A stretch of DNA of 64,000 nt from Protopterus annectens (taxonomy: Eukaryota > Chordata > Ceratodontiformes > Protopteridae). Below, one piece after another: positions 54,776 to 64,000 of the stretch. The number at the start of each line of letters is the position of its first letter. Position 1 is the first letter of the stretch. The DNA lies in contig NC_056732.1 in NCBI RefSeq assembly GCF_019279795.1, positions 1,078,944,430 to 1,079,008,429 on the forward strand. The letters are read 5' to 3'. The position numbers and the translations under genes were made by a program. Under the pieces are notes generated by a model, which was given only the letters and a program-made list of their open reading frames with translations, ran no database searches and was not told the DNA's origin.

Positions 54776-55775
54776 TTAAGCAAACAACAGATGGGGCAAA
54801 TATTTGTCCCACTCCCTCTTAAACTGATCTGCAAATGCCCGTAGAATGGACTTGATTGTAGAGTTTAACCTCTCAACAAGACCATTAGTCTGGGGATGGT
54901 AGGAGGTGGTCTTCATGTTCTTCACCCCACAGGACTTCCACAGACAAGCCAGCAGGTCTGACGTGAAATTGGTACCTCTGTCAATCAGTATTTCATTTGG
55001 GAAACCTACCTTGCTGAAAATCTCTAGCAAAGCATCTGCCGCAATGGAGGACAAAGCCACTGCCTCAGGGTATCGTGTAGCATACTCCACTACCACTAGG
55101 ATATATACCTTTTCCCAGTGGAACTTGGGATACTCAGAAGACCCACAATATCCATAGCTACCTCTGAAATGGTTCCTCAATCACAGGCAAAGGCATCAAA
55201 GGAGCTCTCACCTTGTCTGCTGCCTTGCCTACCTTTTGGCACTGCTCACAGGTCCTGCAGTACTCTGTTACATTTCTGGAAATTCGAGGCCAATAGAAGT
55301 TCTGCATAATATGCCTCTTTGTATGTTTTATGCCCATATGACCTGCAAAGGAAATATCATGGGCTATGGCTAGAAGTTCCAGATGGTAGGCTCTAGGCAC
55401 TACCAACTGCTGTACTCTCTCACCTTCTAGCCCTCTCTCAGAGGTCCACTCTCTGTATAGTAACCCTTTGTTCCAGTATACAGATTCCCCCTTTCCTTGA
55501 GAATCAGGTGCCTCCCTAGCTACCTGCCACAGGCCTTGCAATGTAGGGTCTGAGAGCTGAGCCTGTCTCATCTCTCTCCTTGTAACCCTTCCCAGCTCCC
55601 CTTCCACAGGAAGTCTGGCATCCTCCGACAGCGGTGCCTCACTGTCAGCCTGTGCACTACTACTCACCTCTACCTTTGCAGTCACTCTGTCTAAGGGAAC
55701 ATCAGTACCCACAAGCAGGTGTGGCTCACCTTCAGTCTCACTGCTACAGAGTACCTCCCTCCCTGAAGTAACCAC
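54776..55775 (-). pseudogene. Gmr1-like integrase (zinc-binding and core domains)
   Basis: Frame 55775-55158 gives the HHCC zinc domain (AHDISFAGHMGIKHT, NFYWPRI, YCRTCEQCQK). Frame 55180-54776 gives the catalytic core: YILVVVEYATRYPEAVAL, ILIDRGTNFTS, HPQTNGLVERLN. The first catalytic Asp is replaced by Glu (VVVEYATRYPEA). The second Asp and the Glu are present. A frameshift lies between the domains at about 55160. It would join element DNA to the host chromosome. Confidence 0.8.
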
Positions 55776-56308
55776 CTCACCAGTCCTGGCTGCAAGTATG
55801 CAGTCTGTCTGGGTCTCCCCAGGCTACCAGACCCACATGTTTGTCTCCTAGCCTGACCACATGTAACTGCATAAGCACATGGTACTGCCTCATCCAAATA
55901 CTGCATTCTCAGAACATCTGCAGGATGGTGGTTTAGTACCCCTGTTGTCTCAAGGCAACCTACTATTGGCATTTTGTCTTTCCCACTTACTGGCTCCCTC
56001 ACCTTTTGTGCCCCACCTTGCCTCTGTGAACACCTGTATGCCACATGGCCCCACTGGTTGCATTCAAAACATTTAACCCTAGCTCCTGGATGTGTACCTG
56101 GACTAGTGGCTTCCCCTGCTACTGGCAGATTCTGTTGGGGCATTCTGTGCTGCCCACCATGGGTTCCTTTAGACCCATGAGCAGTACTGGGGGTCCTTTT
56201 CCTGTACAGGGCTGCCCTGCTTGTCAGGTATAGATATCCCTTCTTCCCCATCTCATCTGAAGTAGCACATTGTCTATCAGCTAACCAGATCCTCATGTCC
56301 TCAGGCAA
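55691..56308 (-). pseudogene. Gmr1-like gag C-terminus with zinc knuckle
   Basis: The frame has a C-x2-C-x4-H-x4-C knuckle (CFECNQWGHVAYRC, about 56071-56030) for RNA binding. It then runs into the protease region, which appears to be deleted or scrambled: LHVVRLGD and LLVGTDVPL are visible in neighbouring frames, but I find no D-T/S-G active site. The frame ends at 55691. Confidence 0.7.
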
Positions 56309-56851
56309 AGTACTAAGGGCTTATTCCCTCACCAGAAGGTCTGCCAGCCCTTCAAAAGTGGTGACCTGACATCCACTCACCCACCTATGGAAATAAGTGC
56401 TCAGTTCAGCAACATATTAACACACACTTTCATCTGCCTTGCATCTATTCTCACGAAACTTTTTCCTATATGTTTCAGGTGTTAGCTTAAACAGTTCTAA
56501 AAGACATTTCTTAACAGCAGTATAATCAAAACATGCAACATCAGACATTTTAGATAATGCAGTTACAGCTTTACCATGGAGTAAGGGGGTCAGGAATCAT
56601 ACCCGGAGCCCTTAGTCAACTTCATACTGTTTGCATACCCCCTCAAAAATATATGAATGAAATTATCCCCCTCTTTAAACTGCGGAAGATATTTACCAAC
56701 CTTTTTTGCTTCTGGGATCCAGTTACTCCCCTTCCCCATTACCTCCATGATGCTGGTGAAGAGTCAGCATCTCCTTCACATGCTGCCTCTGTTTTTCTTT
56801 TTCCTCAGCTTGCAGACGTAACAGTTTCTAATTCTCCTCAGCCTGCAACCA

Positions 56852-57142
56852 TCACAGTTTCTCATTTGCTTCTAATTCCACATGCCTGGCCTCCAACTCA
56901 AGTCTCTTTAGCTCCAGCTGGATTTTTAAGTCCACTGCAGAAAGGCTGAGCTGTCCATTTTCCGAGGGAATTATATCTCCACTGCCAGTCTGATTGTCCT
57001 CCTGGTTGCTATTTTCTGATGCAGCTGTAAGCAAGGCTGCAATCAGATCTGCCTTAGTCATGTTTCCCTGCCCCAGTACCCTAGCCTGGCACATCTCTAC
57101 CAGCTGGCTCCTTGTCAGCTTTCCATACTCCTCTGCTGACAT
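56852..57142 (-). pseudogene. Gmr1-like gag, N-terminal part
   Basis: Starts with ATG at 57142 (MSAEEYGKLTRSQLVEMCQA), a SAP-like helix-turn pattern (LTRSQLVEMC, then MTKADLIAALL). It continues in a Gln/Glu/Leu-rich coiled-coil stretch (LELEARHVELEANEKL) and stops at 56852. Gag forms the particle that packages element RNA. The first ATG after the primer region supports this start. The middle of gag (56840-56320) is broken by frameshifts. Confidence 0.7.
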
Positions 57143-57320
57143 GCTACCTGCTCACCCTGACTAAATAAGCTAACAAAATAAATAAAACAATTGTGATCTA
57201 AACTCTGAGTATTCACTGCATGGCTGTTTTAGAGTACAAAACACATTCAAAGCTCACTGTGCACAAGCTACAGGATTCACTCTACCCACACCACTACAAG
57301 TCAATTAGTATTTGCCAGCT

Positions 57321-57473
57321 AATTAATATGTGATGTGGATATCCCACAGCTGCCAAACAATTAATATGTGAGGATATCCCAACCACTGCCACCAATTATG
57401 TGAGGTGGATATCCCTATCACTGCCACCAATTAATATGAGGTGGATATCCCACCACTGCCACCATTTAATATG
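57321..57473 (-). repeat. Four-fold tandem repeat at the primer-binding-site position
   Basis: Units of about 35 bp begin at 57321, 57359, 57394 and 57429 (plus strand AATTAATATGTGAGG, GGATATCCCA, CCACTGCCACC). A partial fifth, ATTTAATATG, touches the LTR. On the element strand each full unit contains TGGTGGCAGTGGTGGGAT or a variant, starting 10 bp after the LTR end at 57474. Position and the leading TGG suggest a primer-binding site complementary to a tRNA 3' end. The tRNA identity is not determined. Confidence 0.55.
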
Positions 57474-58480
57474 TGACGCCCGTGCCCTGGCCCAGCAATC
57501 AAGGAGCCTCAATCCTCACCACTAACACCAGAGAGGGCATCTCATATATGAGTAAAGGATAACAAATACACACAGTAAAGTGCAATTTCCCTTAAGAGCA
57601 CACAGAGATCAGTCCGGGGCTGGTCACTCCCTTGATCCCCAGGTCCCCAATAAGACTCCCCACTGACACAGCTATAGGGTCCAGATCACAGCCTAGCTGT
57701 GCAAGCTAAAATCTCCAGCACCCTCTCTGTCTAACCACTGCTTTGTGTCCCTGCCCAAGTAGCTGACACACAAACACTTTGAGATAAGAGTTTATACAAC
57801 CACACAAGACACTTCTGGGGAAGGCTGGCACAGGTTCTCCAGCTGTGCCCCCTTTACCCAGACTATACGGTAGAAATTACTGCCATCACCCAGCTAATAA
57901 TTATCAGCTACTCAAAGGCCCTTAAAAAAGGGTGTCCAATTATTACTGTGCAATATTATTATCCAATTGGTAGTCTAGCCCACGGCTAAAGCTATAGGAG
58001 TGGCTTTGTACAATTTTACCAAAGGCATACAAGTACTCTAAACAGCTTACATTATCACTACACAAAACAGCCACAGTTGAAATGGTTTAAACATATTTAA
58101 TAATAAATACTAAAAACACAAGACCGTACTACTACAACACAGCGCTAGTCAAGAGTTCAGAAATCACATAGAAATACTTAAAATAAATCAGTAGTACAAT
58201 TCTGACATCAGAGTAAAACACTTAGTCTAAACTTTATAATTCCTGGCTACTTCTAGGAGAAAACACAGTTCTAACATACTACTTACGTAAAGAGAGCATA
58301 AGGCAGTGCTGTGAGTTGGATGTTCAGACAAAAATGCTTAATAATCTCTGGTTCTCACTGTTTAAATTGAAACTGCAGTTCATTTCACATTTACAAATGA
58401 TAGAACTATCTGCACAATTCTAAATGTCTAGGCTGGCAGCCTTCACCCATCTCTACCAGTCTTCACACATTCATTGATCT
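57474..58480 (-). repeat. 5' LTR of the Gmr1-like element
   Basis: Lies upstream (minus strand) of the primer-site repeats and gag. Its inner end is TGACGCCCG on the plus strand (CA terminus on the element strand). It has no coding sequence and aligns in ordered blocks with 44330-45130. The outer end is not clear: similarity gives way to the satellite at about 58480. Confidence 0.65.
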
Positions 58481-61400
58481 TTTTGAGCTTTTTTGAAGTT
58501 GCTTCAGGCTGTACCTTCTGGTACTGAGGCCCTGTCTTTAAGAGGAATTCTGTTTATTCAGACTGAGATGAATGGAGAAAGGGCACTGAGTACAACTATG
58601 CTTTATGATATATAACAATAAGTATCCTTTTCTTTGCTTATTTTTACTAGTTATTGCATATTCTGACAATTTACAGCAGTTTTTATTGTTTGCTGCAAAC
58701 TATTTTTTACTGTATTTTATTGCTATAAACTAATTTGAACTATTGCACTGAAATTTTCTGTCTTACAGGGTCTGTTAAATCACTTTTATTACTGTCACAC
58801 TATTTGTAAAGCTTCCTTTTTAGCCAGTTTTCCTGTGTGAAAGGTATTAACTGGAAATTTGTTTCCATTTGTTAAGAATCTGTTTGTTTGATCTGATTTC
58901 CTGCCAAGGAGTGTATCATATAACTGATTTGTTTGCAGTTAAAAGCATTCTCTAGAGATTCCCTGCTCCTTTATCTGTTTAAAACTTTAATTTAGTGTCT
59001 CACTACTGTTATTCTGCTGATATATAATTTTCTGTAGTGTTTTCTGTGTAAAATAGTGCAGAAAGAAGCTGTAGCATAGTCCCAGTTCAGGTTTGCTGTC
59101 TCTGGGCCTGTTTGTTTGTTTCTAGTGGCTGTGCTCCAGGCCATCATGGATTAGCAGAAGCCTTTCTTCACTATAGTGTGAGGACTGTGTTGATTAGCCA
59201 CTGGCTCACCAAGGTTGGCTGGTCTATGACTGGAGTAAGCACTCAGTCCTTTTCAGCTTTTTTTAGGTTGTTTCACATTGTACCCTCTGGTATTTAGGCA
59301 CTGCCTTTGAGAAGAATTCTGTTTATTCACACTGAGGTGAACAGAGGAGGGACACTGACCACAGCTCTGATCTGTGATATATAACAATAAGTATCCTATT
59401 TGTTTGCTTATTTTACTAGTTATTGCATATTCTAACAATTTACAGCACTTTGTATTGTGTGCTACCTACTATTTTACTTGATTTTATTGCTATAAACTAA
59501 TCTGCACTATTATTCTGAAAATGTATGCCTTACAGGGCCTGTTAAATCACTTTTGTTACTGTCACATTGCTTGTAAAGCTGTTTTAGCTAGTTTCACTGT
59601 GTGAAAGGTATTAACTGGAAACTTTTTCCATTTGTTAAGCATCTGTTGGTTTGTTCTGATTTCCTGGCAAGTAACATATCATATAACTAATTTGTTTGCA
59701 GTTAAAAATCATTCTCTAGAGTCTCCTTGCTCCTTCATCTGTATAAAACTTTCATTTAGTGTCTCACTACTGTTTTTCTGCTGTAATAAAGATTTCTGTA
59801 GTGTTTTCTGCTTAAAAGGGTATAGCTAGTAGCTGTAGCATAGACCCAGTTCAGGTTTCCTGTCACTGGGCCTGTTTGTTTGTTTGCAGTGGCTATTTGT
59901 TCTGAGCACATGTTTCATGCCATCTTGGATTAGCAGAAGCATTTCCTCACCTTACTGAGAGGATTGTGTTGATTGGCCACTGGTGGGTGAAGGTTGACTG
60001 GGTAGGGCTTGGAGTAACCACTCATTGGCCCTTTTGAGTTCTTTTTAAGTTGTTTCAGGTTGTACCTTCTGGTATTTAGGTGCTGCCTTTGAGTGGAATT
60101 ATTTTTATTCACACTGAGCTAAATGGAGTAGGGGCACAGACCACAACTCTGCTCTATGATATATAACAATACGTATACTGTTTTTTGTTTTTTTTTTTTG
60201 CTTATTTTTACTAGTTATTGTATATTCTAACCATTTACAGCACTTTTTATTGTCTGCTGCCTACTATTTTTTACTGAATTTTATTCCCTTAAAGTAATCT
60301 GTACTATTCTAATGAACTTGTCTGCCTTACAGCTCCTGTTAAATCACTTTTGTTACTGTCACACTGTTTGTAAAGCTTTGTTAGGTAGTTTCACTGTGTG
60401 AAAGGTATTAACTGGAAATATTTTTCCATTTGTCAAGCATCTGTTTGTTTTGATTTCCTGCCAAATAATGTATCATATAACTCATTTGTTTGCAGTTAAA
60501 ACCATTCTCAAGAGTTGCATTGCTCCTTTATCTGTTTTAAACTTTCATTTAGTGTCTTGCTGCTGTTTTTCTGCTGTAATAACATTTCTGTAATGCTTTC
60601 TACCTAAAATAGTGTAGCTAGTAGAGTAGAATAATCTCAGTTCAGGTTTGCTGTCTCTGGGCCTGTTTGTGTGTTTGTAGTGGCTGTTTGTTCTGAGCAC
60701 ATGTTCCAGGCCATCTTAGATTATCAAAAGCCTTTCTTCACTTTAGTGAGAGGATTCAGTTGATTGGCCACTGACTGGTGAGTGTTGGCTGGTCTAGGGA
60801 TTGCAGTAAGCACTCATTGGTTCTTTTGAGCTTTTTAAAATTCATTTCAGGTTGTACCTTCTGGTATGTAGGCCCTGCCTTTGAGAGGAATTATGTTTAT
60901 TAACACTGAGCTGAATGGAACAGGGGCACTGACCACAACTCTGATCTGCAATACATAACAACATGTATCCTGCCTTTATTTTGCTTACTTTTACTAGTTA
61001 TTGCATATTCTAACCATTTATAGCACTTTTTATTGTCTGTTACCTATTATTTTTTACTGTATTGTATTGCTATAAAGTAATGTGCACTATTGTACTGAAA
61101 TTGTGTGCCTTACAGAGCCTGTTAAATTAAGTTTGTTACTGTCACACTGTAAAGCTTTTTTTAGCTAGTTTCACTGTATGAAAGGTACAAATGGAAATTG
61201 TTTCCATTTGTTTAGCATCTCTTTGCTTTTCTGATTTCCTTGTTTGCAGTTAAAAGCATTATTTAGAGTCTCCATGCTCCTTTGTCTGCTTAAAACTTTA
61301 ATTTAGTATCTCACTGCTGTTTTTCTGTTGTGATAAACATTTTTGTAGTGTTTTCTGAATAACATAGTGTACCTAGTAGCTGTAGCATAGCCCCAGTTCA

Positions 61401-64000
61401 GGTTTGCTGTCTCTGGGCCTGTTTGTTTTTTTTTTTTTTTTTGCAATGGCTGTTTGTTTGGAGCACATGTTTCAGGCCATCTTGGATTAGCAGAAGCATT
61501 TCTTCACTTTAGTGACAAGATTGTGTTGATTGGACACTGGCTAGTGAAGGCTGGCTGGTCTAGGGCTTTGAGTAAGCATGCAATGGTCCTTCTGAGCTTT
61601 TTTTTTTTGTTGTTTCAGGTTGTACCTTCTGTCATTTAGGCCCTGCCTTTGAGAAGAATTCTGTTTATTCACACTGAGCTGAACAGAGGAGGGGCACTGA
61701 CCACAACTCTAATCTGTGATATATAACAATCAGTATCCTGTTTTCTTGCTTATTTTACTAGATATTGCATATTCTAACCATTTATAGCAATTTCATTGTG
61801 TGCTGCCTACTATTTTTTGCTATATTTTATTGCTATAATTCTGCTTATTCACATTGAGTTTAACAGGGGAAGGTCCCCGACCACAACTCTGATCTGTGAT
61901 ATATAACAACCAGTATCTTGTTTTCTTGCTTATTTTACTAGATATTGCATATTCTAACCATTTATAGCACTTTTTATTGTCTGCTGCCTACTGTTTTTTC
62001 TTTTTTTTATTGCCTTAAACTAATCTGCACTATTGTACTGAATGTGTCTGCCTTACAGCTCCTGTTAAATCACTTTTGCTACTGTCACACCGCTTGTAAA
62101 GCATTTTAGCTAGTTTCACTCTGTTTGAAAGGTATCAACTGGAAATATTTTTCCATTTGTTAAGCATCTGTTTGTTTGTTCTGATTTCCTGCGAAGAAGT
62201 GTTTATTATAACTGATTTGTTTGCAGTTAAAAGCATTCTCTAGAGTCTCCTTGCACCATTATCTATTTAAAACTTTCATTTAGTGTCTCACTGCTGTTTT
62301 TCTGCTGTGATAAACATTTTTGTAGTGTTCTATTGCCTAAAATAGTGTAGATAGTTGTGCAGCATAGTCCCAGTTTAGGTTTCCTGTCTCTAGGCCTGTT
62401 TGTTTGTTTGTAGTGACTGTTTTTTCTGAGCACATGTTCCAGGCCATCTTGGACTAGCAGAAGCCTTTCTTCACTTTAGTGAGATGATTGTGTTTATTGA
62501 CGAGTGGCTGTTGAAGGTTGGCTGAGCAGCGCCTGGAGTAAGCACTCATTGGTTCTTTTGAGCTCTTTTTAACTTGTTTCAGGTTATACCTTCTGGTATG
62601 TAAGCCCTGCCTTTGAGAGGAATTATTCTTATTCACACTGAGCTGAGCAGAGGAAGGGCACTGACCACAACTCTGATCTGTGATACATAACAATTAGTAT
62701 CTATTTTTTTGCTTATTTTTACTAGTTATTGCATATTCTAACCATTTACATAATTTTTTATTGTCTGCTGCCTACTATTTTTTACTGTATTTTATTGCTA
62801 TAAATTAATCTCTACTAAGTCACTGAAATGTTTTGCCTTACAGGGCCTGTTGAATCACTTTTGCTACTGCTACACTATTTATAAACCTTTTTAGCTAGTT
62901 TCTCTGTTTGAATGGTATTAACTGAAATGTTTTCCCCATTTGTTAGGCATCTGTTTGTTCTGATTTATTGCCAAGGAGTGTATCATATAACTGATGTCTT
63001 TACAGTTATAAGCATTCTCTAGAGTGTCCTTGCTTCTTTATCTGTTTTAAACTTTTATTTAGTGTCTCACTGCTGTTTTTCTGCTGTAATGAACATTTTT
63101 AGTGTTTTCTGCCTTAAAAAGTGTAGCTAGTAGCTGTAGCATAGTCGTGGTTCAGGTTTGCTGTCTCTGAGCCTCTTTGTTTCTTTGCAGTGGCTGGTTG
63201 TTCTGAGCTCATGTTCCAGGCCATTTTGGGTTAGAAAAACCCTTTTCTTCCCTTTAGTGATAGGATTGTGTTCATTGGCCACTAGCAGGTGAAGGTTGGT
63301 TGGTCTACGGCTTGGAGGAAGCACTCATTGTTCCTTTTGAACTTTTTTTACATTGTCTCAGTTTGTACATTCTGGTATTTAGGCCCTGCCTTTGAGAAGA
63401 ATTTTGATTATTCACACTGATATGAAGGAAAAGGGGCACTGACCACAACTCTGATCTGTGATATATAACAATAAGTATCCTGTTTGTTTGTTTTTTTTTT
63501 TTTGCTTACTTTTACTAGTTATTGCATATTCTACACATTTATGCCACTTTTCTATTGTCTGCTGCCTACTATTTTTTACTGCATTTTATTCCTATAAACT
63601 AATCTGCACTATTGTCCTGAAATTGCCTTACAGGGCCTGTTAAATCACTTTTGTTATTGTCACGCTGTTTGTAAAGTTTTTTTAGCTAGTTTTTTTTTTT
63701 TGTGAAAGGTATTATCTGGACATTTTTCCATTTGTCAGCCATCTGTTTGATTGTTCTGATTTCCTCCCAAGGAGTGCATCATATAACTAATATGTTTGCA
63801 GTTGAAAGCATGCTCTAGAGTCTCCTTGCTCTTTTATCTGTTTTAAACTTTTATTTAGTGTCTCACTGCTGTTTTTCTGCTGCAATGAACATTTTTAGTG
63901 TTTTCTGCCTTAAAAAGTGTAGCTAGTAGCTGTAGCATAGTCGTGGTTCAGGTTTGCTGTCTCTGAGCCTCTTTGTTTCTTTGCAGTGGCTGGTTGTTCT
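58480..64000. repeat. Satellite array of about 780-bp monomers
   Basis: The word GATATATAAC (with small changes) recurs at 58607, 59376, 60158, 60949, 61718, 61898, 62682 and 63460, a spacing of 769, 782, 791, 769, 180, 784 and 778. A second word, TTCAGGTTTGCTGTCTCTGG-CCTGTTTG, repeats at 59087, 59852, 60641, 61397, 62375, 63150 and 63948 in the same phase. Monomers are T-rich and hold no reading frame. One monomer fragment of about 180 bp is inserted near 61720-61898. The array continues beyond the window. Confidence 0.85.

Larger units (their letters stand above)
53480..58480 (-). mobile_element. Gmr1-like Ty3/gypsy LTR retrotransposon, 3'-truncated
   Basis: The minus strand reads LTR, primer-site region, gag, (partial) protease region, integrase, reverse transcriptase, then is broken. 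Integrase upstream of RT is the order of Ty1/copia elements. Among Ty3/gypsy it is known from the Gmr1 lineage of fish and other animals, and the protein motifs here are gypsy-type. RNase H and the 3' LTR are absent. Many frameshifts. Confidence 0.82.

Noticed and set aside
59087..63950. Repeated exons in the satellite (tracts such as CCTTACAG-GGCCTG and TTTGCAG-TGGCTG)
   Set aside because: Acceptor-like tracts recur in each monomer, but no open frame follows them and no donor is in phase.
1..64000. CRISPR arrays, operons, bacterial promoters or integrated phage
   Set aside because: Composition, spliced relics, microsatellites and retroelements are all eukaryotic; no direct-repeat/spacer pattern exists.

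Overview
This is a non-coding, repeat-dense stretch of a vertebrate genome. The mixture of element types points to an amphibian, a lobe-finned or other fish, or another non-mammalian lineage: Penelope-like elements (PLEs), CR1- and L2-type LINEs, Harbinger transposons, a Gmr1-like Ty3/gypsy element, tRNA-derived repeats and many (CA)n/(TA)n microsatellites. The sequence alone does not fix the species. I see no intact host gene, no rRNA and no genuine tRNA gene. Nearly every coding segment is a decayed transposable-element open reading frame.

Region by region. (1) 1-12952: family PLE-A. A 5'-truncated minus-strand copy joins head-to-head at about 3468 to a plus-strand tandem of one partial and two full units. 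Unit boundaries are at 3877, 8405 and 12952. The copies are nearly identical, so the event is young. Each terminal repeat (pLTR) holds a TATA box followed by a hammerhead-ribozyme-like fold. (2) 12953-19830: degraded sequence with a possible Myb-like exon scrap, a GC-rich exon-like island, a plus-strand tRNA-like SINE head and a minus-strand array of four tRNA-like units ending in an A-tail. (3) 19830-23110: an old minus-strand CR1-type LINE recognisable by esterase, endonuclease and RT relics. (4) 23900-26000: a spliced Harbinger Myb/SANT-like gene relic (plus strand). Its presumed partner, a PIF/Harbinger DDE transposase relic, lies on the minus strand at 36970-37700. (5) 28540-34330: a tRNA-like/(CA)n tandem array split by a younger CR1 LINE (28700-32310) with an SGNH-esterase ORF1 and an EN-RT ORF2. 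(6) 38616-42875: a second family, PLE-B, again a partial plus a full tandem unit, followed by a minus-strand fragment of a third PLE family (43296-43620). (7) 44330-45130: a diverged LTR of the same family as the Gmr1-like element. (8) 47800-52507: two copies of one L2-like LINE family in opposite orientation sharing a structured 3' end. (9) 53480-58480: a minus-strand Gmr1-like Ty3/gypsy element with integrase upstream of reverse transcriptase, a tandemly repeated primer-binding-site-like region and one LTR. (10) 58480-64000: a satellite of about 780-bp monomers running off the window.

The parts do not form a cooperative gene set; they are layers of successive insertion. Old layers (CR1 relic, Harbinger, tRNA-like arrays) carry many stops and frameshifts. 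Younger layers (PLE-A, PLE-B, the 28.7-kb CR1 and the L2-like RT) still have long open segments. The most interesting structural signals are the PLE-A pLTR with promoter and ribozyme-like fold in register, the multi-headed tRNA-like arrays, and the integrase-first gypsy element with its repeated primer-site region.
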